A stretch of 64,000 nucleotides of DNA from DAOUKH01 sp964291475 (GTDB lineage: Bacteria > Chloroflexota > Dehalococcoidia > SHYB01). Both the position numbers and the translations under genes were made by a program. Below the pieces are notes generated by a model. That model did no database searches, was not told the origin of the DNA, and was given only the letters and a program-made list of their open reading frames with translations. The stretch is taken from assembly GCA_964291475.2 (NCBI GenBank), contig OZ220083.1:634171-698170 (forward strand), read 5' to 3'. This document shows positions 7,078 through 15,732 of the stretch, one piece after another (the first letter of the stretch is position 1; every line of letters begins with the position of its first letter).

Positions 7078-9219
7078 ATGGAGGCATCCCTGTCCACGGA
7101 GGTGCTCCCCTTAACTGCCGCCTGCCGGAGACAGACCTTGCGCCTGACCCCCTCTCGCTTGGCGGCTGCGGCCCTCGTCGCGACCATGACCCTAGTGGTG
7201 GCGGCCTGCGATGGCGGCGCCCCTGCTGAGACACCGACGGCGGGCCCTCAGCCCACGGCCACACCGAGCCCTCCGCCATCGCCGACGCCCGAGCCGAGGA
7301 TCGCTACGCCGCCCATCGCCACGCCCACGCCGCCCGTCGCCACGCCTACGGCCACTGCTGCGCCCACGCCCACGGCGACACCGACCGCTACAGCCGCTCC
7401 CACGGCCGCCGCGCCTCCAACGCCGACCGTTGCGCCGACGCCCACGGCGACCGTTGCCCCTACGTTCCTTCCTACGGAAGTTCCTACGCCCACACCTACT
7501 CCCGCGCCGACGCCGACCCCCGTCACCGAACCCCGCTACGGAGGCACGGTCACCCTGGGAAGCCATTCGGTTAACTCGGTGACGGGACGCATACCCCCGT
7601 ATCCGGTAAGGACGTCGGTTACGGAGTCCTCGATCGCGATTAGCAACAACGTCTACAACAACCTGATGATCAAAGACCCGTTCGCCGATCCACCCCACAC
7701 CGCCATCGAAGGACACTTGGCGGTCGAGTGGGGCGTCTCCGGCAACGGGACGACGATCACACTCGAACTGCGTGATGGCGTCACCTGGCACGACGGCGAG
7801 GCGTTCACCGCCGAGGACGTCGTGCACTCAATCAACGCGATGGCATTCCCGCCCCAGCTGTGGCGTTCGGACTTCCAAGTCCTTCTTACCCATCGATGGG
7901 CGGGAGCGCAGGCAGTCGGTGACAGGACCGTCACCCTTACGACCCGCCAGCCCAGCGCTTACTTCCTCGACCTCCTCACGGAGACCCGCTTCCAAATCTT
8001 CCCCGCGCACATCTCCGATCTGGAACAACTCGCCGCCAACCCGGTCGGCACCGGCCCGTGGATGCACGACAGCACCGAAGTGGACGTCGAGACGGTGCTG
8101 GTGAAGAATCCGTCCTACTTCCGGACCGACCCCGAAGGCAGGGCGCTTCCCTTCCTCGACGGGCTCACTTGGACACAGTTCGCCGACCCGGAACCCTGGC
8201 TCGCTGCGCTAAAGGCAGGCCAGACCCAAATGGTCGACCACTTCGAAGGGCACAATCTTCGCCTGCCGGAGGTTCGTGAGGACTTGGAACGGTCCGTCCC
8301 CGGCATCGTCTTCGACTACTACATCCAGGCACAGTTCGGGGTGATCTTCGGCTCCGCGCCGCCCTTCGACGATCCCAGGGCAAGGGAGGCGGTCTTCCTC
8401 TGGCTCGACCGCAAACAGATCCTCGACGTCGACACCGGCGGGCAGGGTTCGGTCTACGGCTCCGGCGTGCTCCCGACCGACCTTGGCGGAAGGTGGGGCC
8501 TCCCTGAGGAGGAAATCTACGGCTGGCCCGGCCTTCGCTACGTCGACGCCTCGGGCAACACCGTACTCTCCTCAGAGGAGTGGCGAGCAAAGCGTGACGA
8601 CCTGCGAAAGCACCCCGACGACCTCGCCCGCGCGAAGGAACTCCTTGCCGAAGCCGGCATCGCCCCCGGCAGCGTGCAACGGACGCTCATCCTCCAGGGT
8701 GGCGGTGTGCAAGACCACGTGGGCCCCATGGTCGCTCGGCAATTCAGCGAGCTCTTTGGCGCCGACTGGCAGATACGATTCTCGACCACCGCCGCCGCCT
8801 TCTGGACGCAGCACGTCTTCGCCGGCGACTGGGAGGGAGTCGCTTGGGGCAACCACGGCGGCGCGGGCCTCGATGACCCTAAACCCATGACGGAAGACGG
8901 GGGTTGGGTCAGCAAAAACTTCTGGCATGGCGGCAGGGGCAGCCCGATCCCGTGGAACGACCACGATCCCAACCCTCGGATCGATTCCCTCTACGCCGAG
9001 CAAGACGCCGTCACCGCGGATGACGAGCAACGACGCGACTTGATCCATTCCCTGCAACGCGAGGTGCTCCGCCACCACATCCGCATCATCGGGCACGTAG
9101 CGAAGCATGCCGGCGCGCACTCCCCCGAGATCATGGGCCGTCCCGCGGGCGGCGACCTCCCCGGCACCACCCGCCGGACAAACAACTTGTTGTACGACCG
9201 CATGTGGCTGGACGTCTAG
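7078..9219 (+). CDS. ABC transporter solute-binding lipoprotein (SBP_bac_5)
   Basis: A 713-residue family 5 (peptide/nickel/opine) substrate-binding protein. The signal peptide ends in the lipobox LVVAAC with the lipidated Cys at residue 44, followed by about 100 residues of Thr/Pro/Ala repeats forming a flexible tether. The binding domain begins at about 155 with RYGGTVTLGS and contains the family hallmark ITLELRDGVTWHDGEAFTAEDVV, then PVGTGPW. It is secreted and lipid-anchored. The start at ATG 7078 leaves a long n-region; the GTG at 7105 is an alternative. No permease or ATPase gene is adjacent, so it must share a transporter encoded elsewhere. It captures oligopeptides or similar organic solutes. 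Confidence 0.85.
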   Translation: MEASLSTEVLPLTAACRRQTLRLTPSRLAAAALVATMTLVVAACDGGAPAETPTAGPQPTATPSPPPSPTPEPRIATPPIATPTPPVATPTATAAPTPTATPTATAAPTAAAPPTPTVAPTPTATVAPTFLPTEVPTPTPTPAPTPTPVTEPRYGGTVTLGSHSVNSVTGRIPPYPVRTSVTESSIAISNNVYNNLMIKDPFADPPHTAIEGHLAVEWGVSGNGTTITLELRDGVTWHDGEAFTAEDVVHSINAMAFPPQLWRSDFQVLLTHRWAGAQAVGDRTVTLTTRQPSAYFLDLLTETRFQIFPAHISDLEQLAANPVGTGPWMHDSTEVDVETVLVKNPSYFRTDPEGRALPFLDGLTWTQFADPEPWLAALKAGQTQMVDHFEGHNLRLPEVREDLERSVPGIVFDYYIQAQFGVIFGSAPPFDDPRAREAVFLWLDRKQILDVDTGGQGSVYGSGVLPTDLGGRWGLPEEEIYGWPGLRYVDASGNTVLSSEEWRAKRDDLRKHPDDLARAKELLAEAGIAPGSVQRTLILQGGGVQDHVGPMVARQFSELFGADWQIRFSTTAAAFWTQHVFAGDWEGVAWGNHGGAGLDDPKPMTEDGGWVSKNFWHGGRGSPIPWNDHDPNPRIDSLYAEQDAVTADDEQRRDLIHSLQREVLRHHIRIIGHVAKHAGAHSPEIMGRPAGGDLPGTTRRTNNLLYDRMWLDV

Positions 9220-9226
9220 CCGCCGC

Positions 9227-9255
9227 TTGCGCGCCGCCCTGCCGCTCCGTAGAGT
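9227..9255 (+). promoter_or_regulatory. Promoter of the enoyl-CoA hydratase gene
   Basis: TTGCGC, a 17-base spacer and TAGAGT are in the same arrangement as at 7014-7042, starting seven bases after the stop of the lipoprotein gene. The repeated block also shares CCGCTCC before and GTTGCC after the -10 hexamer. Confidence 0.6.
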
Positions 9256-9309
9256 TGCCCTAGCGGCGCCGCGCCCAGCGCGGGCCGCGGCCACCGGAGG
9301 ACTGCAACC

Positions 9310-10122
9310 GTGGAATACAAAGACCTGATCGCGGAGCGGAACGGCCACGTCATGACCGTCACCTTCAACCGCCCCGAGACGCTGAACGCTCTGTCCCAGG
9401 ACATGCTCGACTCCCAGGCCGCCGTCTGCGAGGAAATCAACCGCGACGACGAGATACGCGTCGCCGTCTTCACCGGCGCGGGCCGCGGCTTCTGCTCCGG
9501 CATCGACCTCAAGCAGACCGACTTGACCAACAGCCGCCTTGACCACCTCGAAATCAAGCCCAACTACACCGTCGTAGGAAAGATCATGGACGTCGACAAG
9601 CCCACCATCGCCGCCGTCAACGGCCCCGCCGTTGGGGGCGGCCTCGCCCTGGCGCTCGAATGCGACATCCGCATCGCCTCCGACCGCGCCGCCATGTCCG
9701 CCATCTACGCCCGCATCGGCATGCCCGTCCTCGACGGCCTCGGCGACCTCCTTCCGAGAACGGTCGGCCTCTCCCGCGCGCTGGAGATGCTCTTCACCGC
9801 CGACATCCTCCGCGCCGACGAATGCGAGCGCATCGGCCTCGTCAGCCGCGTCGTCCCCCACGACGAGCTCATGCCCACCGTCTACGACCTCGCCGAGCGC
9901 ATCGCCTCGCGTCCGCCCGTCGCCCTCCGCCTCACCAAGAACGTCGTCATGACCCCGCCGCGCCGCTCCTACGCCGACCTGATGTTTGCCCACGCCATCG
10001 CCGTCGCCAAGAACCAGAAAGTCGCCTCCCACGACATCGCCGAGGGCGGCCGCGCCTTCGCCGAGAAGCGCGACCCCAACTTCAGGGGCCTGCTCGCGGA
10101 CGACGACGGGGCCGCAAACTAG
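9310..10122 (+). CDS. Enoyl-CoA hydratase/isomerase
   Basis: A 270-residue crotonase-fold protein acting on acyl-CoA. Oxyanion-hole segments are AVFTGAGRGFCSGIDLKQ and GPAVGGGLALALECDIRIA. The usual second catalytic region reads YARIGMPVLDGLGDLLPRTV: the Glu normally found in the first hydratase loop is not obvious, so it may be an isomerase or another crotonase activity. The start is GTG at 9310, with GGAGG about ten bases upstream. Its stop TAG shares its last base with the GTG start of the DUF3179 gene, so the two are translationally coupled. Confidence 0.87.
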   Translation: MEYKDLIAERNGHVMTVTFNRPETLNALSQDMLDSQAAVCEEINRDDEIRVAVFTGAGRGFCSGIDLKQTDLTNSRLDHLEIKPNYTVVGKIMDVDKPTIAAVNGPAVGGGLALALECDIRIASDRAAMSAIYARIGMPVLDGLGDLLPRTVGLSRALEMLFTADILRADECERIGLVSRVVPHDELMPTVYDLAERIASRPPVALRLTKNVVMTPPRRSYADLMFAHAIAVAKNQKVASHDIAEGGRAFAEKRDPNFRGLLADDDGAAN

Positions 10123-11528
10123 TGCTGTCGCGCCTGCGTCTCCCTGCGGCGGTGCTCGCCGCCGTCCTCATCGTGGCGGCCTGCGGAGACGGCGACGCTC
10201 CCACCGCCGTGCCGTCTCCCACCGCCGAGCCTGCACCTACCTCCACCGCCGCGCAGACCACCGCGCCCACTCCCACGGCGGCTTCTTCAGACGGCTCCGA
10301 CACACCGGCGCCCACGCCCATACCCACGCGGCAGCCAACGTCTGCCTCAACGGAATCCAACACCCCGTCACCCACGTCCACACCGCCGCCCACGGCCCTC
10401 CAGCCCACCGCCACGCCGAAGCCGACCCTGCCGCCCCCGCCTCCCGGTCTCGAGCGCGACCCCGACTACATGGAAGCCCTCCGCGCCGCGAACATCAGCA
10501 CCCGCCGGTGGCTCACCGACTTCACCCTCCACACCGTGCCCTACGCGGAGATACGCTCCGGCGGGCCTGGGCGCGACGGCATCCCGCCCATCGACAACCC
10601 CAAGTTCCTCACCCTCGACGAGGCCGCCGACTTCCTCAGGGACGAAGAACCCGTGATCGTCTTCGAGCACGCCGGCGACGCGCGGGCCTATCCCCTCCAA
10701 ATCCTGACCTGGCACGAGATCGTCAACGACGTCGTGGGCGGTCTCGAGGTCGCCATCACCTTCTGCCCCCTCTGCAACTCGGCGATAGCCTTCGACCGAA
10801 ACTTCGAGGGCGACGTCCTCGACTTCGGCACCACCGGCAACCTCCGCCGCAGCGACCTCATCATGTGGGACCGCCAGACCGAAAGCTGGTGGCAGCAGTT
10901 CACCGGCCACGGCATCGTCGGCGTCCATGCCGGCAAGCGGCTCGACATCCTTCCGTCGGCGATCAACTCCTGGGCCGACTTCAAAGCCGCCTACCCCAAC
11001 GGCATGGTCCTCTCCCGCGACACCGGGTTCTCTCGCGACTACGGCATCAACCCCTACCTGGGCTACGACGAGGCCGACAACCCGCCCTTCCTCTACAGCG
11101 GCACCACCGACGGCCGCCTCCCGCCCAAGGAGCGCGTCGTGGCCATCAGTCTCGGCGGCGAGGACGCGGCCTACCCCTTTACCGTCTTGGCGATAGAGCG
11201 CGCCGTCAACGACGTCGTCGGCGGCGAGCCCATCGCCGTCTTCTTCAAGCCGGGGACGCGCTCGGCGCTGGACGGCAGGATCATCGCGCAGTCCCGCGCC
11301 GTCGGCGCGACCGGCGCCTTCAGCGCCGTCCTCGACGGCGACCGCCTCACCTTCTCCTTCGACGGCGAGAACATCGTCGACGACGCCACGGGAAGCGCCT
11401 GGAACATCCAGGGCCACGCCGTCTCCGGCCCCCTCGAAGGCAAGACCCTCACCAAGATCGTCCACGCCGACCACTTCTGGTTCGCCTGGGGCGTCTTCAA
11501 ACCCAACACCAGAATCTACGGCGCCTAG
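10122..11528 (+). CDS. DUF3179 domain lipoprotein
   Basis: A 468-residue secreted lipoprotein. The GTG start at 10122 gives a short signal peptide ending in LIVAAC (Cys 21), then about 90 residues of Thr/Pro-rich linker, and then a DUF3179 domain from about residue 120 to the end. The domain carries ITFCPLCNSAIAFDR, whose CPLC pair may bind metal, plus TTGNLRRSDLIMWDRQTESWWQQ and the closing HADHFWFAWGVFKP typical of the family. The biochemical role of DUF3179 is not established. The start is chosen from the signal peptide and the one-base overlap with the hydratase stop; the upstream extension of the frame reads through the hydratase gene and is not coding. Confidence 0.85.
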   Translation: MLSRLRLPAAVLAAVLIVAACGDGDAPTAVPSPTAEPAPTSTAAQTTAPTPTAASSDGSDTPAPTPIPTRQPTSASTESNTPSPTSTPPPTALQPTATPKPTLPPPPPGLERDPDYMEALRAANISTRRWLTDFTLHTVPYAEIRSGGPGRDGIPPIDNPKFLTLDEAADFLRDEEPVIVFEHAGDARAYPLQILTWHEIVNDVVGGLEVAITFCPLCNSAIAFDRNFEGDVLDFGTTGNLRRSDLIMWDRQTESWWQQFTGHGIVGVHAGKRLDILPSAINSWADFKAAYPNGMVLSRDTGFSRDYGINPYLGYDEADNPPFLYSGTTDGRLPPKERVVAISLGGEDAAYPFTVLAIERAVNDVVGGEPIAVFFKPGTRSALDGRIIAQSRAVGATGAFSAVLDGDRLTFSFDGENIVDDATGSAWNIQGHAVSGPLEGKTLTKIVHADHFWFAWGVFKPNTRIYGA

Positions 11529-11543
11529 CGACGTCCTTCCTTA

Positions 11544-11806
11544 GCCTCCCCCTCTGGGGGCGCCCCTCAAGCCTCCCTCCCCCTGGGAGGGACTGAGGGC
11601 GGGCCTCTCCGGAAGCCTCTTCTCCCCCCGGGAGAAGATTGAGATGAGGGGCCCCCTGACATCCGCCGATCCCCATCGAAGGGCGCCGACCTCGCTGCCG
11701 GCACGGTGTCATCCATGTAGGGGCAACCCTCGTGGTTGCCCAGGGGTGCGGGCAGGGTCTTCTCCCCTCCCCTGTAGGGGCGCGTCGGGACGCGCCCGTT
11801 CCCCCC
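11544..11806 (+). repeat. Mosaic intergenic repeat, copy 1
   Basis: The 348-base gap after the DUF3179 gene is filled by modules of the dispersed repeat. There are two CCTCCC...GGGAGG hairpins, the CTTCTCCCCCCGGGAGAAG hairpin with its GATTGAGATGAGGGGCCCCC tail (11620-11660), a GGGGCAACC...GGTTGCCC hairpin (11719-11741) and the CCCCTGTAGGGGCGCGTC module (11768-11800). The same modules recur near 18.4, 23.6, 25.2, 26.7, 27.5, 58 and 61.6 kb. Confidence 0.8.
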
Positions 11807-11813
11807 ATCGCCC

Positions 11814-11836
11814 TTGACACCGCCCTGCCCTATAAT
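11814..11836 (+). promoter_or_regulatory. Consensus -35 and -10 hexamers with 11-base spacing
   Basis: A perfect TTGACA (11814-11819) and a perfect TATAAT (11831-11836) precede the gene at 11877, but only 11 bases separate them instead of 16-18. The TATAAT is well placed for the gene 41 bases downstream; the TTGACA may be coincidental or bind another factor. Confidence 0.4.
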
Positions 11837-11876
11837 TCAACCACGCCCGCACGGGCGCATGAGGCGAAGCAGCGTC

Positions 11877-12470
11877 ATGTACGAAGACATCAGCGAGACC
11901 AGCTCGGTCGAGTCCGCGGACATCCATGTCTGCATCTTCCCCAACTTGGAAGAATTCATGGTCATCGACGTGCGCGACCCCGGCGAACCGGACCTGCGGC
12001 TCGCCTCCGTCCACGACTTGCTGTCGGAGGGCTACCTGAGCGAGTTGGAGCGCGAATTCAGCAAGCTCCTCCGCGCCGAAGGCCCCCCCTTCGTCAACTT
12101 GATGCTCCTCGCCGCCCGCGTGCAGGAGATGGTCACCGAGCGCGGCGTCGCCCGCCTCATCGAGGTCCTCAGCGGCGGCACGGCCGACGGCGAACCGCCG
12201 CGCGTCGCCCTTTTCCTCGCCGCCGGCCCCGTCCTCACCATGAGCGACGACGACCTCTCCCTCGCCTTCGACGCCTTCTTCAGCAACGTCACCCCCGCCG
12301 GCTTCGCCGCCCGCTGCGACGCCGCCTTCAAGCGCCTCCTGACGCTCGAGAAGCAGTACCTCCAAGAGCAGCACAAGGACGAGCTCCGCCGCGCCGTCCG
12401 CGGCGAGTCCGACCAGTTCTTCACCCTCTGGCAGGACAACGCGCCCGGCGGCGGCTTCAGCGCCTCCTGA
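11877..12470 (+). CDS. Hypothetical protein, unknown family
   Basis: I do not recognise this 197-residue protein. It is acidic, soluble (no signal peptide or membrane helix) and probably mostly helical, with a central NLMLLAARVQEMVTERGV helix, a hydrophobic PPRVALFLAAGPVLTMSDDDLS segment and a charged C-terminal helix KQYLQEQHKDELRR. I place the start at ATG 11877, after GAGG at 11870, because the residues before it look like leader sequence; an in-frame ATG at 11859 is the alternative. It is a single gene between a repeat block and the convergent rlmD-like gene 11 bases away. Codon use matches the neighbours. Confidence 0.6.
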   Translation: MYEDISETSSVESADIHVCIFPNLEEFMVIDVRDPGEPDLRLASVHDLLSEGYLSELEREFSKLLRAEGPPFVNLMLLAARVQEMVTERGVARLIEVLSGGTADGEPPRVALFLAAGPVLTMSDDDLSLAFDAFFSNVTPAGFAARCDAAFKRLLTLEKQYLQEQHKDELRRAVRGESDQFFTLWQDNAPGGGFSAS

Positions 12471-12481
12471 CCGCGACGCTG

Positions 12482-13690
12482 CTAGCCGTCCCGCGCCCGC
12501 AGCGTGGCCACCGCCTCGATGTGGTGCGTGTGCGGGAACATGTCCAGCGGCTGCACGCCGAGTAAGTCGTAGGCTTCCGTGGTGAGATGTTTGAGGTCGC
12601 GCGCCAGGGTCGCCGGGTCGCAGGAGACGTAGGCGACCTTTCGGGGGCGGAACTGCGCCAACGCGTCGAGCGCGCCGGGATGGCACCCCGCCCGGGGCGG
12701 GTCGAGGATCAGCGCGTCCGGCGCAGCGTCGAGCTCCGCCAGCGCGTGCTCCGTCTTCGCCTCCACCAGCCGGACGTTCTCCAGGCCCTCCACGTTCTTC
12801 CGCGCGTCCGCCGCCGCCGCCGCCGACTCCTCAACCGCGATCACTTCCCGCACGTGCGGCGCCAGCAGCGCGGCGAAGACCCCCACCCCCGCGTAGGCGT
12901 CGACCAGCACCTCGTCGGCTTGCAAATCGAGGCTCTCCCGCACCAGCCCCACCAAACGCTCGGCCTGCCGCACGTTCACTTGGAAGAACGAGGCCGCGGC
13001 GACGCGGAACCGCCGCCCCAGAAGCTCCTCCTCGTAGTGCGTCTGACCTGAGTCCACGCCGATGTCGAGCGATTGCAGCGTCGGCTGAATCAACCAGCTC
13101 CCCGACTTCGGGCCGTAGCGGATTGAGAGCTGCGTCGTCTCTCCCGCCTTGCCCTGAAGCTCCGCCAGCAGGTCGTTGATGCCGCGGTCCATGATCAGGC
13201 ACTCGTCGATGCGGACGAACCGCCGGTAGGTCCGGTTCACGAAGCCGAGCTGCCCTTCGGGCCCGATCGTGAACCGGGCGTGGTTGCGGTAGCCCCAAGG
13301 GTCGTCGCAGCCGATGGCGGGGGCCACCGGCGGCGACTCGAACCCGCCGGTCCGTTCGAGCTGCTCGCGCACCAGCCGTGTCTTCATCTCAAGCTGGTGG
13401 TCGTAGGCGACGTGCTGCCACTGGCAGCCGGTGCACTCGCCGTAGTACCGGCACTCGGCTTCGACCCGGTGCGGTGACGCCTCGATGACCTTGTCGAGGC
13501 GCGCTTCCAGATAGCGGCGGCTCTTCCGCCAGATCGTCGCCTCCACCCGCTCCCCGGGGATGGCGTACGGCACGAAGACGGGATCGTCGCCGCTGCGGGT
13601 GAAGCCCTCACCCATGAACGATGGCCCCTCGATGTCGAGAGTTTCCGTCCGAGGCTCGATGGCCTGGTGTTTCTTTCGTCTCTTGCCCAT
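12482..13690 (-). CDS. rlmD: 23S rRNA (uracil-5-)-methyltransferase, RlmD/TrmA family
   Basis: A 402-residue SAM-dependent RNA m5U methyltransferase. An N-terminal TRAM domain (about 14-66) is followed by the iron-sulfur cysteines C80, C86 and C89 (ECRYYGECTGCQWQH) and a fourth Cys in RIDECLIMD. The C-terminal Rossmann domain has VLVDAYAGVGVFA, ILDPPRAGCHPG and the catalytic Cys in VAYVSCDPATLARDL. The four Fe-S cysteines favour the RumA/RlmD type over TrmA, but which uridine is methylated (23S m5U1939 or m5U747, or tRNA) cannot be decided from sequence. It lies last in a minus-strand run, 33 bases after the NTF2-like gene. Confidence 0.85.
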   Translation of the reverse strand: MGKRRKKHQAIEPRTETLDIEGPSFMGEGFTRSGDDPVFVPYAIPGERVEATIWRKSRRYLEARLDKVIEASPHRVEAECRYYGECTGCQWQHVAYDHQLEMKTRLVREQLERTGGFESPPVAPAIGCDDPWGYRNHARFTIGPEGQLGFVNRTYRRFVRIDECLIMDRGINDLLAELQGKAGETTQLSIRYGPKSGSWLIQPTLQSLDIGVDSGQTHYEEELLGRRFRVAAASFFQVNVRQAERLVGLVRESLDLQADEVLVDAYAGVGVFAALLAPHVREVIAVEESAAAAADARKNVEGLENVRLVEAKTEHALAELDAAPDALILDPPRAGCHPGALDALAQFRPRKVAYVSCDPATLARDLKHLTTEAYDLLGVQPLDMFPHTHHIEAVATLRARDG

Positions 13691-13723
13691 GCGGTTGCGT
13701 CCCGTTCGCGCGCGGAGCCTCGG

Positions 13724-14176
13724 TCAGAACGGCCCCGGGCCGTTCTCCACGCGGTCGTAGCGCCGCCAATCAGTATGCATCACGCGGTGCTTGATGACCC
13801 AGCGCCCATCCTCCCGCACCATCTTATCCTCGTACCGGAGGCCGCCGGTCATGTCGTACTGGACCCCGTCCTTCTCGTAGCGCAGCTTGTCGATGGCGTA
13901 GGTCTCGACGTCCGCCTCGTCGCCGCGAAGGACGACCGTCTGGTCGCCCATGAAGTGCATAGTCAGGATGAAACGCTCCACCACACGGACGATCTTGAGG
14001 ATCGCCTCACGCCCCTCGGCCGGTGCGGTCGGGCCGCCGTAGTCGGCGTAGGCGTCCTCCGCGAAACACGACGCCACCGCGTCGAAGTCGCGGCGGTCGA
14101 GACCCCGCGCGTACCGCGCCATGACATCCCGGATCGCCTGCCGGTCCGCCAGCTCCTGAATCGTGTCCGCGCCCAT
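13724..14176 (-). CDS. NTF2/SnoaL-like protein
   Basis: A 150-residue cone-shaped NTF2-like protein (SnoaL_4 type). Typical features are ELADRQAIRDVMARYARGLDRRDFDAV at the start, CFAEDAYADYGG, the His in FILTMHFMGDQTVVL and the closing DGRWVIKHRVMHTDW. Family members are small hydratases, isomerases or dehydratases of hydrophobic ring compounds, or ligand-binding subunits. ATG 14176 has GGGAGG upstream. It sits between the K+ transporter gene (18 bases) and the rlmD-like gene on the same strand. The role is unknown. Confidence 0.75.
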   Translation of the reverse strand: MGADTIQELADRQAIRDVMARYARGLDRRDFDAVASCFAEDAYADYGGPTAPAEGREAILKIVRVVERFILTMHFMGDQTVVLRGDEADVETYAIDKLRYEKDGVQYDMTGGLRYEDKMVREDGRWVIKHRVMHTDWRRYDRVENGPGPF

Positions 14177-14194
14177 CGCGTCCTCCCGCCGCCG

Positions 14195-15715
14195 CTATCC
14201 GATGCGGATCGGCTCCTCCTCGGCCTCGATCTCCTCCGACGGCCCGCGGTGCCGGGCCAACGCGAGCACGACCGTCAGCGGCCCCAGCCGCCCGATGAAC
14301 ATCGCGAAGATCAACACGATCTTACCCCCCGCCGAGAGGTCGGGCGTGATGCCCGTCGAGAACCCCGTCGTGCTGAATGCCGACACTGTCTCGAAGGCGA
14401 CTGGTATGAAGTCGAACGGCTCCAGCGCCGACATGATCAAGATGAAGAGGAAGACGAGCATCACGCCGAGGAACACGATCGCGATGGCCCGGTGCACCTG
14501 CGTCTCCGGCAACACCTTGCCGAAGGCGTGCACCCGCTTGTAGCCCCGCAGATAGGAGACCGCCGTGGCGAACAGCGTGGCGAACGTGTTGATCTTGATG
14601 CCGCCTGCCGTCGACCCCGAAACGCCCCCCACGAACATCAGCGCCATCATTAGAAGGAGCGTCTGAACGGTCAGCCCGCCGATGTCGATCGTGGTGAAGC
14701 CGGCCGTCCGCGCCGAGGCGGAGAGGAAGAACGAGTTGAGCGCCTCGCCGCCCAACGCCTCGCCGCCTTGGGTAAAGGACGCCGCGGTCTCGAACGACCC
14801 GATCGCCACCGCGCCCAGCCCCAGCAGCGCGATCGAGGAGACGATGGCCATCTTCGAGTCGAGCTTCCATTGCACCCACGGGAAGCGGGTCAGCAGCAGC
14901 GTGACCATCGGTATGCCGAGGCCGCCGATGATGAACAGTGCCGAGATCACGCCCAGGAGCTGGCCGTCTTGCTGGAACGAGGCGATGCCCCGCATGCCGC
15001 CTTCGAGGTCGAACCCCGCGTTGTTGAACGCGGAGACGCCGTAGAAGATGGAATCGAAGGTGCTCTTGTCGGAGAACGACGCCGCGAAACGCGACGAAAT
15101 GGCGATGATGCCCGCCGCCTCGATGAGCAGCGTGATGCCGAGCACCCACATGACGAACAGTAGGAACCGGTTGGGGTTTGCGCTCCCCAAGGTCTCGGAG
15201 ACCAGGTCGTCGCCCATGTCGATCCGGCCCCGCACCATCAGCAGCAGGAAGGCGCCGATGGTCATGTAGCCGATGCCGCCGATCTGGATCAGTACCATGA
15301 TCACGGCCTGCCCCGCCCGGCTCCAGTGGTCGCCGGTGTCCACCACGACGAGCCCCGTCGCGCTAACCGCCGACGCCGCCGTGAAGAACGCGTCGACCGG
15401 CGAGGTGAAGCCCCCGTCCGCGCTGGCGAAGGGAAAGATAAGGAGGACGCCCCCGATCACCGCCAGGAAGACGAAGCCGTAGACGATGTAGTTGAAGAAC
15501 GGCGCGTGCTCCCGCGCCACCGGTGCGTAAAGGGCCGCACCGTCCTCCTCGTCCTCGTACTCCTCGGGAGGAAGGTTGTCCGGCTCGAAATCTTCGGGCT
15601 CCGCCTCGTCCGGCGGGTACGACTCCTCGTCCCAGTCCGGCGGCGGCTCATGGCCGGCCCCATGCTCGCCGTCCTGATGGTCGCGAGGCCCGTTCGTCTC
15701 GTCAGGAGGCCTCAT
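14195..15715 (-). CDS. Trk/Ktr/HKT potassium transporter membrane subunit
   Basis: A 506-residue potassium-channel-like transporter of the KtrB/TrkH superfamily. Four pore loops are visible: ASAVSATGLVVVDTG, GVSAFNNAGFDLEGG, SASARTAGFTTIDIG and VSAFSTTGFSTGITP, each with the Gly of the selectivity filter, separated by eight or more membrane helices. Residues 1-65 are a highly acidic, Pro-rich extension (many Glu/Asp), which is unusual for the family and probably cytoplasmic. The regulatory RCK subunit (KtrA/TrkA) is not encoded in this window. It starts 17 bases after the CaiB gene on the same strand. Confidence 0.87.
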   Translation of the reverse strand: MRPPDETNGPRDHQDGEHGAGHEPPPDWDEESYPPDEAEPEDFEPDNLPPEEYEDEEDGAALYAPVAREHAPFFNYIVYGFVFLAVIGGVLLIFPFASADGGFTSPVDAFFTAASAVSATGLVVVDTGDHWSRAGQAVIMVLIQIGGIGYMTIGAFLLLMVRGRIDMGDDLVSETLGSANPNRFLLFVMWVLGITLLIEAAGIIAISSRFAASFSDKSTFDSIFYGVSAFNNAGFDLEGGMRGIASFQQDGQLLGVISALFIIGGLGIPMVTLLLTRFPWVQWKLDSKMAIVSSIALLGLGAVAIGSFETAASFTQGGEALGGEALNSFFLSASARTAGFTTIDIGGLTVQTLLLMMALMFVGGVSGSTAGGIKINTFATLFATAVSYLRGYKRVHAFGKVLPETQVHRAIAIVFLGVMLVFLFILIMSALEPFDFIPVAFETVSAFSTTGFSTGITPDLSAGGKIVLIFAMFIGRLGPLTVVLALARHRGPSEEIEAEEEPIRIG

Positions 15716-15732
15716 GGGGGCACGTCACCGCC

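Noticed and set aside
8572..10032. Long minus-strand frame (486 codons) opposite the SBP and enoyl-CoA hydratase genes
   Set aside because: Gly/Val/Asp-rich low-complexity translation mirroring GC-rich codons of two clear genes on the other strand; no family features.
9660..10121. Upstream extension of the DUF3179 frame
   Set aside because: It reads through the hydratase gene in another frame as Arg/Pro-rich sequence; the signal peptide starts at GTG 10122.
10368..11474. Minus-strand frame opposite the DUF3179 gene
   Set aside because: Same antisense composition effect; the DUF3179 protein is well supported.
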